A DNA stretch of 64,000 bases from Nocardia sp. NBC_01327 (lineage in GTDB: Bacteria > Actinomycetota > Actinomycetes > Mycobacteriales > Mycobacteriaceae): contig NZ_CP108383.1 of NCBI RefSeq assembly GCF_035958815.1, positions 4,774,001 to 4,838,000 on the forward strand. Direction: 5' to 3'. The notes below the pieces were generated by a model. The model ran no database searches, was not told the origin of the DNA, and worked only from the letters and a program-made list of their open reading frames with translations. Shown piece after piece: positions 8,002 through 15,888 of this stretch. Numbering within the stretch: the stretch's first letter is position 1; each line of letters opens with the position of its first letter. Both the position numbers and the translations under genes were made by a program.

Positions 8002-8217
8002 TCAGGCGAGGAGAGTGTCGAGCACGAGCACGACTGAGGTCGTGATGGACAGCGCGAGGAAGACCATGGCTCCCACCATGTTCCGGTCGCCGCTGCGGAT
8101 ATGGGCGAGGATCGCGCCGCTGAAGTAGAGCACCAGTCCGATCGCGGCGGCGATCGCGAAGGGCTGGCTAGGGCGGCAATGGCAGGAAAGTATCGGCGAT
8201 GACTTGGAATCCGGCAT
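8002..8217 (-). pseudogene. DoxX-like membrane protein, 5'-truncated remnant
   Basis: This frame encodes two hydrophobic segments, FAIAAAIGLVLYFSGAILAHI and MVGAMVFLALSITTSVVLVL, with a basic loop HIRSGDRN between them. This resembles the C-terminal half of DoxX/DoxX-like proteins, which are normally about 110-130 residues with four membrane segments. The N-terminal half is not found in any frame upstream, where the divergent kinase-like gene begins. I read it as a remnant after deletion of its 5' end, but a short two-helix protein cannot be excluded. Confidence 0.55.
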
Positions 8218-8271
8218 TGCCCGCCCCCGGGAGCGGTCCGGGAATCATCTGAGCGGTGGCAGACTCGTGTG

Positions 8272-9276
8272 ATGTCAGCTGTCAGGAGCGATCGCCACGG
8301 GAGGCTCTCGGCTTTTCTGGCTTCCCGCAACGACATTGAACTCGCCGAACTCATGGACAGCGGTCGGCCCAACAGTGTGGGAGTGGGCGGCGGCACGGCA
8401 GTACTCGTCGTCGACGGCGTGCAGGTGTTCGCCAAACGCATCCCGCTGACCGATCGGGAGCTCGCCCACCGGGGCTCCACCGCGAATCTGTTCGACCTGC
8501 CGATGTTCTGCCAGTACGGCATCGGCGGCCCGAGCTTCAACGCATGGCGCGAGCTCGCGGCGAACATCATCGTCACCGACGGTGTGCTTGCCGGCGAGAC
8601 GCAGTCGTTCCCGATGCTCTACCACTGGCGGGTGCTGCCCGGCCGGTCACCGGTGGCGACCGAACACGCCGACATCGAGACGGTGGTCGCCGCCCAGGGT
8701 GGCAGCCCCGCCGTGCGTGCCCGTCTGGAAGCGCTGGCCGTCGCGACGTCGAGTCTCGTGCTCTTCTGCGAGTACATCCCGAACTCGATGTCGGATTTGC
8801 TGCGCGATGATCCCGCAGCCGAGGCGTCCGCAGTCGCACAGCAGTTTTCAGAGATCGTGACGTTCCTGAGCGATCGACAGCTGCTGCATATGGACGGACA
8901 CTTCGAGAACCTGCGCACCGACGGGAAGCAGATCTATCTCAGCGACTTCGGGCTGGCTACCTCACCTCATTTCGACCTGTCGCCCACCGAACGCGACTTC
9001 GTCGAATGCCACACCGCTCATGACGCCGACCACGCCGCGATGCGACTGGTCAACTGGCTGGTCACCGACGTCTGTGGCATATCGGCACCGGCCGATGGTG
9101 GCCCCGTGGCGCGCAACGAGTGCGTCATTCGTTGTGCTGCAGGCGATATCCCGACTGGCGTGCACCCGGACGTGGCCGCGATCCTGACCCGGCATGCACC
9201 TGCCGCCGCGAAGATGAACGCCTTCTACTGGAACCTCTTCGACGGCGACGTCCACGCCACGTACCCGGCTGGGTAA
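8272..9276 (+). CDS. Protein-kinase-like phosphotransferase
   Basis: A 334-residue protein with the core of the kinase/aminoglycoside-phosphotransferase fold. The parts that can be read are a glycine-rich start GVGGGTAVLVVDGVQVFAKRI with the ATP-binding Lys (about residue 54), the catalytic loop LLHMDGHFENL (Asp about 207, Asn about 212) and the metal-binding motif SDFGLA (about 222-227). The catalytic loop reads HMD instead of HRD, as in small-molecule phosphotransferases. It may phosphorylate a protein or a small molecule such as an antibiotic. GTG 8269 directly before ATG 8272 is an alternative start. It stands between a broken DoxX gene and a TetR gene, so context gives no substrate. Confidence 0.72.
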   Translation: MSAVRSDRHGRLSAFLASRNDIELAELMDSGRPNSVGVGGGTAVLVVDGVQVFAKRIPLTDRELAHRGSTANLFDLPMFCQYGIGGPSFNAWRELAANIIVTDGVLAGETQSFPMLYHWRVLPGRSPVATEHADIETVVAAQGGSPAVRARLEALAVATSSLVLFCEYIPNSMSDLLRDDPAAEASAVAQQFSEIVTFLSDRQLLHMDGHFENLRTDGKQIYLSDFGLATSPHFDLSPTERDFVECHTAHDADHAAMRLVNWLVTDVCGISAPADGGPVARNECVIRCAAGDIPTGVHPDVAAILTRHAPAAAKMNAFYWNLFDGDVHATYPAG

Positions 9277-9399
9277 CTGTGCGCCGAACCGCCCACCCGC
9301 TCCACTTCCATCGGTACAGGTTCCGTCGGCATCGGATAGACACGGCCGCTTGATCTTCCGCCGCACCCCGCTCGCCAGTTCCATCCGCTCGGTGTCGCG

Positions 9400-10020
9400 C
9401 TAGCGCCGCAGGCGTAGTCCGTCGAGGATGATGTCGCCGATATGTGTCGCGCGGGCGGGGCTGGTGTGCGCATCGGCGTGCTGGATTGCAGCGAACGCGC
9501 CGGCGACGAGTGCCATCACCTCCTCGACGGTGATGTCGTCGCGCACGATGCCGGCGGCGCGCGCCCGGTCGAGTAGGTCGGCGACATGACCGGTCAGCGC
9601 CACCGCAACCTCCGGTGCGACAACGCGCAAGTCGAATTCCGCGGCGGTGAGCGCGCTTTTGACGGCACTGTTCTCGGCGCCGTTGGCCATCATGCGCGAC
9701 AACAGCACGAACAACGCAGCAGAGTCGTCGGTGGCAGCCAGTGCCGCGGCTTCGGACACCAGATGGTCGAGCTGATCGAGCGAGACTGCAAGGTACAGCG
9801 CATCTTTAGTGGGAAAGTGCCGATGGACCGTCCCCGGGCCGACCCCGGCCTGCCGGGCGATCTCGTCGAGGGAGACACCGAGTCCTTCTCGGGCGAACAG
9901 CTGCTGCGCGGTCTGCAGGACGGCTTGGCGGTTACGGCGCGCGTCGGCGCGCAACCCCCGCGAGCTGTCACGTGGGGTCGCGGGTCCGATCGGGATGTGC
10001 TGTGGCTGTGACTCGTTCAT
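9400..10020 (-). CDS. TetR family transcriptional regulator
   Basis: A 206-residue regulator. The HTH reads AVLQTAQQLFAREGLGVSLDEIARQAGVGPGTVHRHFPTKDALY (about residues 31-75), followed by an all-helical ligand domain of the SbtR-like type (AALFVLLSRMMANGAE, VMALVAGAFAAIQHAD). I start it at ATG 10020, just before the N-terminal arm; an upstream in-frame start at 10083 would read through the repeated promoter region. It is divergent from a SnoaL-like gene at 10135, its likely target. Confidence 0.87.
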   Translation of the reverse strand: MNESQPQHIPIGPATPRDSSRGLRADARRNRQAVLQTAQQLFAREGLGVSLDEIARQAGVGPGTVHRHFPTKDALYLAVSLDQLDHLVSEAAALAATDDSAALFVLLSRMMANGAENSAVKSALTAAEFDLRVVAPEVAVALTGHVADLLDRARAAGIVRDDITVEEVMALVAGAFAAIQHADAHTSPARATHIGDIILDGLRLRR

Positions 10021-10032
10021 CGTGGACCTAGC

Positions 10033-10077
10033 ATAACCGGGGCGATGCCCCGTATGCTGATTACGATAACCGGGGCG
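10033..10077. promoter_or_regulatory. Direct repeats in the tetR/SnoaL intergenic region
   Basis: The 12-mer ATAACCGGGGCG occurs at 10033-10044 and 10066-10077, 33 bp apart (about three helical turns). The first copy also forms a CGGGGC-GAT-GCCCCG hairpin (10038-10052) minus its outer bases. It is probably the operator of the divergent TetR gene (inference). Confidence 0.5.
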
Positions 10078-10134
10078 GCGCACCGTTTAAGAAGGGCTGC
10101 ACTCGGATTCTGATGACCCCGGAGAGGACCACTT

Positions 10135-10503
10135 ATGACGATGCTCGACCCTGGCGCTGTGGTGCGACGGATGCAGGAGTGCTTCAATACGCGGCAGTTC
10201 GACCAGGCCGACGATCTTCACACCCCCGATTGCTTCAGTCATGCGCTCGGCGCCACTGGATTCGACGCGGGCAAGAAGGCCTGGCGCAGTCTCGTTGCTC
10301 AGTTTCCCGACATTCGTGTGGTCGCCGAAGATGTGCTGGTGGATGGCGACAGGGTGGCAGCCCGCTCGACGGTCGAAGGAATCCCGATCCTGGATGGCGG
10401 ACCACGGCCGATGATGATCGAGATCTTCCGTATCGACGACGGCCGGATCGCCGAGAACTGGGCGCTCGGCACCGGGCTGCCCTACAGCGCGGAAACTCTG
10501 TAA
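10135..10503 (+). CDS. SnoaL-like / ester-cyclase family protein
   Basis: A 122-residue alpha+beta-barrel protein of the SnoaL-like (NTF2-fold) family. VVRRMQECFNTRQFDQADDL opens the fold, followed by a central FPDIRVVAEDVLVDGDRVAARSTVEG and ending with the typical EIFRIDDGRIAENWALG. Members include polyketide cyclases and many small hydrolase- or isomerase-like enzymes; no specific activity can be named. It is transcribed divergently from a TetR gene across a region with 12-bp direct repeats. Confidence 0.8.
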   Translation: MTMLDPGAVVRRMQECFNTRQFDQADDLHTPDCFSHALGATGFDAGKKAWRSLVAQFPDIRVVAEDVLVDGDRVAARSTVEGIPILDGGPRPMMIEIFRIDDGRIAENWALGTGLPYSAETL

Positions 10504-10676
10504 TACCCGGGCAACACCCTCCGTGCCGGTGTCATCGCGGCCGATCACAGTAATTCGCAGGGGTGCGATCTGGCGTACCGTGCTGGGAGGCAACGATTCT
10601 CAGGGCGTCGGCCAGCCCCTGAAACTGAGGGCTCGGGAAGGCATAACGCCATCCGTGCGCAGAGCGACAGACGGGC

Positions 10677-11171
10677 ATGAGCCTGAAAAACGTTTCCCTG
10701 CAACAGTTCACGTTCCGTACGGGTGTGATCGCGACGGCGATCGTGGCCACGTGGAGCGGGTTCACCGGGACCGCCGGTGCCAATTCCACCGATGCGGTCG
10801 CCCAGTTCACCTCGACCCTCACGCGCGTGCCGGGTCCCAACTGCGCCGCGATCATCAATGCCGAGACGGTGGCGCAGCCGCAGTCCGGCGTGTTCGGTGT
10901 TCGAGCGAAGATCACGCAGACCGGGGAGTTCTGCGGGGCCTATCAGATCACCGTGCATTGGCGGAACATCGATACCGGCGTGACCGGCGGGCAGTCGCAA
11001 CGTGTCGAAGGCACCTCGGTGGTCGGCCTGCCGGACAACGTGATCACCGGCATGGGCATGGGGCCCGGCGCCGGGAAGGTGGAGGCGTGGATCGACACGT
11101 ACTCCCAGGTCTATCCGCAGAATGTGGATTTGGAGCACATCGCGGGGCGCGCGACGTTCACGCTGGGCTGA
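10677..11171 (+). CDS. Secreted protein of unknown function
   Basis: A 164-residue protein with a clear export signal (basic start, then TGVIATAIVATWSGFTGTAGA, cleavage probably after AGA). Mature part: about 130 residues rich in beta-prone Thr/Val, with two Cys (in GPNCAAI and GEFCGAYQ) that could form a disulfide. I do not recognise a family. ATG 10677 directly precedes the signal. The last codons lie in a 23-bp tandem duplication that continues into the promoter of the ArsR operon. Confidence 0.65.
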   Translation: MSLKNVSLQQFTFRTGVIATAIVATWSGFTGTAGANSTDAVAQFTSTLTRVPGPNCAAIINAETVAQPQSGVFGVRAKITQTGEFCGAYQITVHWRNIDTGVTGGQSQRVEGTSVVGLPDNVITGMGMGPGAGKVEAWIDTYSQVYPQNVDLEHIAGRATFTLG

Positions 11172-11210
11172 GCGCTCGGAATCGACTGGGCTGAGCGCTC
11201 GGAGTCGGTT
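11165..11210. repeat. Tandem 23-bp duplication at a gene end
   Basis: Two adjacent copies, 11165-11187 and 11188-11210, each start GGGCTGAGCGCTCGGA and differ at about three positions near their 3' ends. The first copy contains the stop codon of the secreted protein gene, and the second supplies the start of the -35 box of the ArsR operon. Confidence 0.75.
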
Positions 11211-11237
11211 GACGGATCCCGGCACTGCTGTGATACT
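11209..11237 (+). promoter_or_regulatory. Predicted promoter of the ArsR operon
   Basis: TTGACG (11209-11214), a 17-bp spacer and GATACT (11232-11237), preceded by an extended TG. The predicted start point is at 11244-11245, i.e. at the GTG start codon, giving a leaderless mRNA. The -10 lies inside the long inverted repeat 11227-11262. Confidence 0.6.
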
Positions 11238-11262
11238 TAGGTTTGTGCCTAAGTATCACAGC
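11227..11262. promoter_or_regulatory. 15-bp inverted repeat spanning the arsR-type start codon
   Basis: Perfect arms GCTGTGATACTTAGG (11227-11241) and CCTAAGTATCACAGC (11248-11262) with a 6-bp spacer that contains the GTG start. It covers the -10 and the first codons, a position where the encoded ArsR-type protein could block its own promoter. Confidence 0.75.
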
Positions 11263-11583
11263 GAACTCGACGCACTGCTCCGCGCTCTCGCGGATCCGAC
11301 GCGCCGAGCCATCGTCGAGCGGCTGGCGAAGTCGCCGGCCGTCGTGTCCGAGCTGGCGGCACCGTTCTCGATGGCATTGCCATCACTGATGCAGCATCTG
11401 CGCGTCCTCGAGAACGCCGGGCTGGTGACCTCACACAAGCTCGGACGCGTTCGCACTGTGAGCCTGCGACCGGGCGCGCTCGACGTGCTGCACCTGTGGC
11501 TCGGCGAGCAACGCACCCCCGCGGAACACCAAGCCGACCGGCTCGGGATCCATCTGACCCGCACCGCTACGAAGGAGAACTGA
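11245..11583 (+). CDS. ArsR family transcriptional regulator
   Basis: A 112-residue winged-helix regulator. LDALLRALADPTRRAIVERLAKSPAVVSELAAPFSMALPSLMQHLRVLENAGLVTSHKLGRVRTVSLRP is the characteristic DNA-binding domain (about residues 8-80). No metal-binding Cys cluster is visible, so it belongs to the non-metal group usually found in front of SRPBCC genes. GTG 11245 gives the usual N-terminus and coincides with the predicted transcription start. The next gene starts four bases after its stop, and the third follows closely, so it probably represses this three-gene operon including itself. Confidence 0.9.
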   Translation: MPKYHSELDALLRALADPTRRAIVERLAKSPAVVSELAAPFSMALPSLMQHLRVLENAGLVTSHKLGRVRTVSLRPGALDVLHLWLGEQRTPAEHQADRLGIHLTRTATKEN

Positions 11584-11586
11584 CCT

Positions 11587-12231
11587 ATGACCCGCGTTCG
11601 CGTCAACCTGTTCGTCTCGCTGGACGGCCTCACCTCGGCCAACAGCTCCCCCGAAAATCCGATGGGTGAGGACTGGGCGCGCCTCAGCGCGGGCCACCTC
11701 GCGACCCGCACATTCCGCGAGCGCGTGTTCGGCGATACCAGCGGCGCCGGCTCGACCGGCGTCGACGACCGCTATACCGCCGCGTTCTTCGAGGGAATCG
11801 GGGCCGAGATCATGGGCGCGGGCATGTTCGGACTGCACGCGTTCCCCGGCGATCCGGAATGGAAGGGCTGGTGGGGTGACGAGCCGCCGTACGGCACGCC
11901 GGTCTACGTCCTCACGCACACCGCCCCGCGGCCGTCGATCCCGATGAAGGGCGGGACGACGTTCCACTTCCGCAGCAGCGCAATCGAAGACGTCCTCGCC
12001 GAGGCGACCGATGCCGCGGGTGGTCAGGACGTGCGCGTCAGCGGTGGCGTCGGCACCGCGCGTGCCTTCCTGCGCGCCGGCCTGGTCGACGACTTGCACC
12101 TCATGATCGCGCCCATCGTCCTCGGCCGGGGGACCAGGCTGTGGGACGATCTGGGTGGTCTGGACCTCACCCACAAGGTGACGACGGAAGTGGCCGAGAG
12201 CGGCACGATCCACGTCACGTTCACCCGTTAG
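11587..12231 (+). CDS. Dihydrofolate-reductase-like (RibD C-terminal) protein
   Basis: A 214-residue protein of the RibD C-terminal/DHFR-like fold. VRVNLFVSLDGLTSA begins the NADPH-binding fold, GGTTFHF and VRVSGGVGTARAFLRAGLVDDLHLMIAPIVLGRGTRLWDDL form its end. Members are probably NADPH-dependent reductases; the substrate is unknown. AAGGAG stands before ATG 11587. It is the second gene of the ArsR operon and is followed by an SRPBCC gene, a recurrent trio in actinobacteria. Confidence 0.88.
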   Translation: MTRVRVNLFVSLDGLTSANSSPENPMGEDWARLSAGHLATRTFRERVFGDTSGAGSTGVDDRYTAAFFEGIGAEIMGAGMFGLHAFPGDPEWKGWWGDEPPYGTPVYVLTHTAPRPSIPMKGGTTFHFRSSAIEDVLAEATDAAGGQDVRVSGGVGTARAFLRAGLVDDLHLMIAPIVLGRGTRLWDDLGGLDLTHKVTTEVAESGTIHVTFTR

Positions 12232-12240
12232 GACGCGCAC

Positions 12241-12702
12241 TTGACGATCGAACGCCGACTCGCCCGCGCCGAGTTCACCCTGACCCGCAGCTACCCGGTT
12301 CCCGTCGAGCGCGTCTGGGGCGCGTTCGCCGAGGAGCAGCAGAAGTTGGCCTGGTGGGGCGCGGGCGACGCCATCGAGCCGGGCGAGTGGGTCTTCGACT
12401 TCCGCATCGGCGGACGTGATGTCGCCGAGGGAAAGTTCCACGACGGTCCGGTGTCGCGGTACGAGGCCACCTACACCGATATCGTCGAGCACATCCGCAT
12501 CGTCACGACGTACGACATGTGGATCGACGGGATTCACATGTCGACGTCGGTGGCCTCTCTGGAGTTCGAGCCGATCGCTGAGGGCACGCGCTTCACCCAT
12601 GCCGAGCACGGCGTCTTCTTCGACCAGTTCTGGGCCGACGGCCCGAACCGTGAGCAAGGCACCCGGGGCCTGCTCGATGCTTTGGGCGACTACCTCGCAT
12701 GA
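12241..12702 (+). CDS. SRPBCC (AHSA1-type) domain protein
   Basis: A 153-residue START-like lipid- or ligand-binding protein. FTLTRSYPVPVERVWGAFAEEQQKLAWWG opens the fold, and the C-terminal helix is GTRGLLDALGDYLA. TTG 12241 is the most sensible start, nine bases after the upstream stop. It is the last gene of the ArsR operon. Members bind hydrophobic small molecules; some act in stress responses. No specific ligand can be named. Confidence 0.87.
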   Translation: MTIERRLARAEFTLTRSYPVPVERVWGAFAEEQQKLAWWGAGDAIEPGEWVFDFRIGGRDVAEGKFHDGPVSRYEATYTDIVEHIRIVTTYDMWIDGIHMSTSVASLEFEPIAEGTRFTHAEHGVFFDQFWADGPNREQGTRGLLDALGDYLA

Positions 12703-12811
12703 CGGTCACCACCGGTGAAAGCTCCTCACCTGCGGCCCCGGCCGGAGCAGCGCCTCGCCTTCCGTGATCGGTACCCGCCGAATCCGGACCCGCGACAGGA
12801 TGGTGAATCGA

Positions 12812-13090
12812 ATGGCAGCAGCGGACAGCACCATCACGGTGCCATATTCTCACCTGTTTCCCGGCCTGACCCTCGAATTCGACTCCGCCGCAGGCGAATA
12901 CGATCTGATCTTCGCGGACGGCTCGCAATCCCGAGCCACCCTGTTGCACGACGAATCGGGAACGCCCGCTTTACATGTGGACGCGTACGCGACAGCTGCC
13001 GCCACCGCGATCCCGGAGCGGCTGTGGACGATCACATCCACCCGCGAAGATGGAGGCCGGACACAAGCGACCCTGGGACGGGCCATGTGA
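12812..13090 (+). CDS. Small protein of unknown function
   Basis: A 92-residue protein, TITVPYSHLFPGLTLEFDSA followed by mostly beta-prone sequence ending TQATLGRAM. It has no signal peptide, membrane segment or motif I recognise. The start is uncertain: ATG 12812 is preferred, with ATG 12800 or 12764 upstream as alternatives. Composition looks like its neighbours. It lies between the SRPBCC gene and the acyl-CoA synthetase gene on the same strand, 109 bp after the former. Confidence 0.45.
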   Translation: MAAADSTITVPYSHLFPGLTLEFDSAAGEYDLIFADGSQSRATLLHDESGTPALHVDAYATAAATAIPERLWTITSTREDGGRTQATLGRAM

Positions 13091-13315
13091 GCGGCGCGCG
13101 ACCGCGGTAACCGGCTGCCACCACCGATCGGCCGGAGGCGTGCGGTGGTTGACTACGCTCTTGACTGCATGCGGCGCCGCACGCCGCGATGTGACACCCG
13201 CGGCCCGGCCTCTCCCTTGTCCACCAGGTAGTGATGCGAGGTGATGCCCGGATGAGGGCAGTGGTCCGTCGTAGACTCGGATTCCGCACGTGCGCAACCG
13301 TTCGGAGGACACCTC

Positions 13316-14833
13316 ATGCAGTTTCCGCTCACCGTCAACGATTTCCTCGACCGTGCGTTCACCGTGTATCCGGATCGGGTGGCCATCGTCGACGAGCCTG
13401 ATCAGCCGGCGACGTCCTGGGGTGAGATCACCTATGCGCAGCTGCGGGAGCGGGCCAGGGCTCAGGCGGGTGCGCTGGATGGTCTTGGTGTGCGACCGGG
13501 CGCGCGGGTGGCGGTGGTGTCGCAGAACTCCGCGCGGCTGCTGAGCAGTTTCTTCGGGGTGAGCGGGTGGGGGCGGGTGCTGGTGCCGGTCAATTTCCGG
13601 CTCGGGGGTGATGAGATCGCCTATATCGTCGAGCATTCCGGCGCCGAGGTGGTGATCGTGGATCCCGCGCTGAAGTCCGTGCTCGACGAGGTCGATTGCC
13701 GGGTGAAGTTCGTCTTCGGCGACGATGACGACAAGATCTGGTCGGCGGGCGCCGAACCGGCTGCCTGGCAAGAGATTTCGGAGTCGGCGACCGCGACGAT
13801 CAATTACACCTCCGGCACCACCGCCCGGCCCAAGGGGGTGCAGCTCACCCATCGCAATCTGTGGCTGAATGCGACCGTATTCGGCTGGCATACCGGCGTG
13901 CACGATCGTGACGTGTACCTGCACACCCTGCCGATGTTCCACGCCAATGGCTGGGGGCAGCCGTTCGCGGCGACCGCGATGGGCGTCAAACAGGTGGTCA
14001 TCCGCCAGATAGACGGTGCGGAGATTCTGCGGCGCATCGAGGAGCACGGGGTCACCTACCTCTGCGCCGCGCCCGCGGTGATCAGCGCGGTTCTGGAGGC
14101 GGCACGCACCTGGGACGGCCCGATCCCCGGCCGTGATCGGGTGCGGGCCATCGTCGCCGGTGCGCCGCCGCCCACCCGGGTGATCGAGCAGGTGCGCAGT
14201 GAACTCGGCTGGGAATTCATCCAGATCTACGGCCTCACCGAAACCGCACCGCTGCTGACCATGTCGCGCATGCGCGCCGAATGGGATGAGCTGCCCGCGC
14301 CCCAGCAGGCCCGGCTGCTGGGCCGGGCGGGCGCACCCGCACTGGGCGTGCGGATCGATATCGACGCCACCGGCGAGATCCTCGCGCAGTCCAATCACAA
14401 CCTGCTCGGTTACTGGAACAACCCGGATGCGACCGCAGAGGCGTTGGCAGGCAACTGGTTTCACACCGGCGACGGCGGCACCGTCTCCGATGGTTATCTC
14501 ACGATCACCGACCGCAAGAAGGACGTGATCATCACCGGGGGAGAGAACGTGTCCTCCATCGAGGTCGAGGACGCCCTGCTGCTGCACGACGCCGTCCGCG
14601 AAGCCGCGGTCATCGGCATCGCCGACGAGAAGTGGGGTGAACTGGTCACCGCCCTGGTCGTGACCGCCACCCCGATCACAGCCGACGAACTCATCGCCCA
14701 CTGCCGCGTACATCTGGCCGGGTACAAGTGCCCCAAACGCATCGAATTCCGCACCGAACTGGCCCGCACCGCCACCGGCAAACTGCAGAAGTTCAAACTG
14801 CGCCAGCAATTCCCGGCCGAGGGTTCCGAGTGA
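13316..14833 (+). CDS. Acyl-CoA synthetase (AMP-forming ligase)
   Basis: A 505-residue ANL-superfamily enzyme activating a carboxylic acid to acyl-AMP and then acyl-CoA. Motifs are INYTSGTTARPKGVQLTHRN (phosphate-binding loop, about residues 161-180), IYGLTETAPL (about 302-311), GNWFHTGDGG and DRKKDVIITGGENVSSIEVE (hinge region, about 400-420), and the C-terminal catalytic Lys in ARTATGKLQKF (about 487). The length fits medium- or long-chain FadD-like enzymes. GGAGG at 13304-13308 supports ATG 13316. It stands alone; the acid is unknown. Confidence 0.93.
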   Translation: MQFPLTVNDFLDRAFTVYPDRVAIVDEPDQPATSWGEITYAQLRERARAQAGALDGLGVRPGARVAVVSQNSARLLSSFFGVSGWGRVLVPVNFRLGGDEIAYIVEHSGAEVVIVDPALKSVLDEVDCRVKFVFGDDDDKIWSAGAEPAAWQEISESATATINYTSGTTARPKGVQLTHRNLWLNATVFGWHTGVHDRDVYLHTLPMFHANGWGQPFAATAMGVKQVVIRQIDGAEILRRIEEHGVTYLCAAPAVISAVLEAARTWDGPIPGRDRVRAIVAGAPPPTRVIEQVRSELGWEFIQIYGLTETAPLLTMSRMRAEWDELPAPQQARLLGRAGAPALGVRIDIDATGEILAQSNHNLLGYWNNPDATAEALAGNWFHTGDGGTVSDGYLTITDRKKDVIITGGENVSSIEVEDALLLHDAVREAAVIGIADEKWGELVTALVVTATPITADELIAHCRVHLAGYKCPKRIEFRTELARTATGKLQKFKLRQQFPAEGSE

Positions 14834-14871
14834 GCTGACCGCATCGGTTCCGCTGGTGGACGGCAACCGGT

Positions 14872-15534
14872 TCAGTCGGTCAGGGTCTGGGTGACTCGCC
14901 ACAGGCGGTGCGGTAGGTCACCCTCGGTCAATGTTCGGATATCGCGCAGGCGCCAGCCCTCGGCGAGGTCGACCACGAGATAACGCGGGAAGAAGTGCAC
15001 GGCGAGGCCGTCGTGTTCGAAAATGTCGTCCCCGTGCGCGATTCCGACGCAGAAGTCGGGGTCGCCGGTGTGACGCACCGTGTAGACGAAGGTGCCGCCC
15101 GGCCGCAGCACCCGGCGGATCTCGCCGACCAGATCGGCAATCTCGGTGGTGGACAACGCCATACACAGCAGCATGTGCGCGTACACCGCATCCACGGACG
15201 CATCGGGCAGCGGCAAGGGCTGCCGTACCTCGAGCACCGCCGTCCGCAGGTTGTGCAGTCCCTCCGTGGCGGCGTGCGCACCGAGCTGTTCCAGGCCGAC
15301 ACCGCTGAAATCCGTTGCCTGTACCGCGAATCCGAGCCGAGCGAAGTGCAGGCTGTCTCGCCCCTGCCCGGCCCCCAACTCCAGGACGTCGTGCGCCCCC
15401 GACGTACGGAAGACCTCGGCCGCGTACCGTGCGGGCGCTGACGGCTCGTCGCCGTACATCTGCGGATGAGCGCTGTACATCTGCTGCCAGTACTCATGCT
15501 GGATCCCGGCCAGTTTCCGGTCCTGTCCCTGCAT
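14872..15534 (-). CDS. Class I SAM-dependent methyltransferase
   Basis: A 220-residue methyltransferase. The SAM motif I is VLELGAGQGRDSLHFARLG (about residues 50-68), with the acidic strand-2 end VQATDFSG, motif II around VDAVYAHMLLCMALS and motif III LRPGGTFVYTVRH. The start is ATG 15534, preceded by an in-frame GTG; the surrounding sequence does not decide. The substrate is unknown: the fold is shared by many small-molecule methyltransferases, and a tellurite/thiopurine-like type is possible. A possible 23-codon ORF lies 43 bp upstream on the same strand behind a good promoter. Confidence 0.87.
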   Translation of the reverse strand: MQGQDRKLAGIQHEYWQQMYSAHPQMYGDEPSAPARYAAEVFRTSGAHDVLELGAGQGRDSLHFARLGFAVQATDFSGVGLEQLGAHAATEGLHNLRTAVLEVRQPLPLPDASVDAVYAHMLLCMALSTTEIADLVGEIRRVLRPGGTFVYTVRHTGDPDFCVGIAHGDDIFEHDGLAVHFFPRYLVVDLAEGWRLRDIRTLTEGDLPHRLWRVTQTLTD

Positions 15535-15577
15535 CACCGTGACGTCATCACTTGTAGTCGATCGATCCGCTCGTCGG

Positions 15578-15649
15578 TCAGGCCCACTCTTTCGGGCCGG
15601 GGGCAAGACTGAAGACGTCGGCCTCGGAGGCGGCGCTGGTGGTGTGCAT
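15578..15649 (-). CDS. Possible 23-residue peptide upstream of a methyltransferase
   Basis: A short frame with ATG 15649, an AGAAGGA-like ribosome site 5-11 bases upstream, and TGA at 15578. The peptide starts MHTTSAASEADVF and ends PGPKEWA; in between it is SLA. It is acidic in the middle with an aromatic C-terminus. It lies between a near-consensus promoter (15755-15727) and the methyltransferase gene. It could be a leader peptide, a RiPP-like precursor or chance. I recognise no family. Confidence 0.35.
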   Translation of the reverse strand: MHTTSAASEADVFSLAPGPKEWA

Positions 15650-15726
15650 TGGGCAGTCCTTCTCACGCAACATTGCGGGTCGGGCCCGGAACACGCAGCG
15701 TGGGGCCTCGATCCGCTGATGCTCCC

Positions 15727-15755
15727 AGTACACGCCGCCCGGAGGTCGGTGTCAA
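15727..15755 (-). promoter_or_regulatory. Near-consensus promoter for peptide/methyltransferase unit
   Basis: On the minus strand, TTGACA (15755-15750), a 17-bp spacer and TGTACT (15732-15727). The predicted start point is about 15720, leaving a leader of about 70 nt before the 23-codon frame. The palindrome GTAGATCTAC (15760-15769) sits just upstream. Confidence 0.6.
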
Positions 15756-15888
15756 CAACGTAGATCTACAGTGGAAACGAATCGGTCGGCGGGCCGTGCC
15801 GATGGTGCGACGCCCGCCGGGGAATCCGCTGGTTGGCCGCTGGGCGCGGCTCGCCCGGTATGGCGGATTTCCGCTGTAGGTTCACCAG

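Noticed and set aside
12971..14902. A 643-codon reading frame opposite the acyl-CoA synthetase gene
   Set aside because: It is a shadow caused by GC-rich third positions; the plus-strand frame has all motifs of the ligase family.
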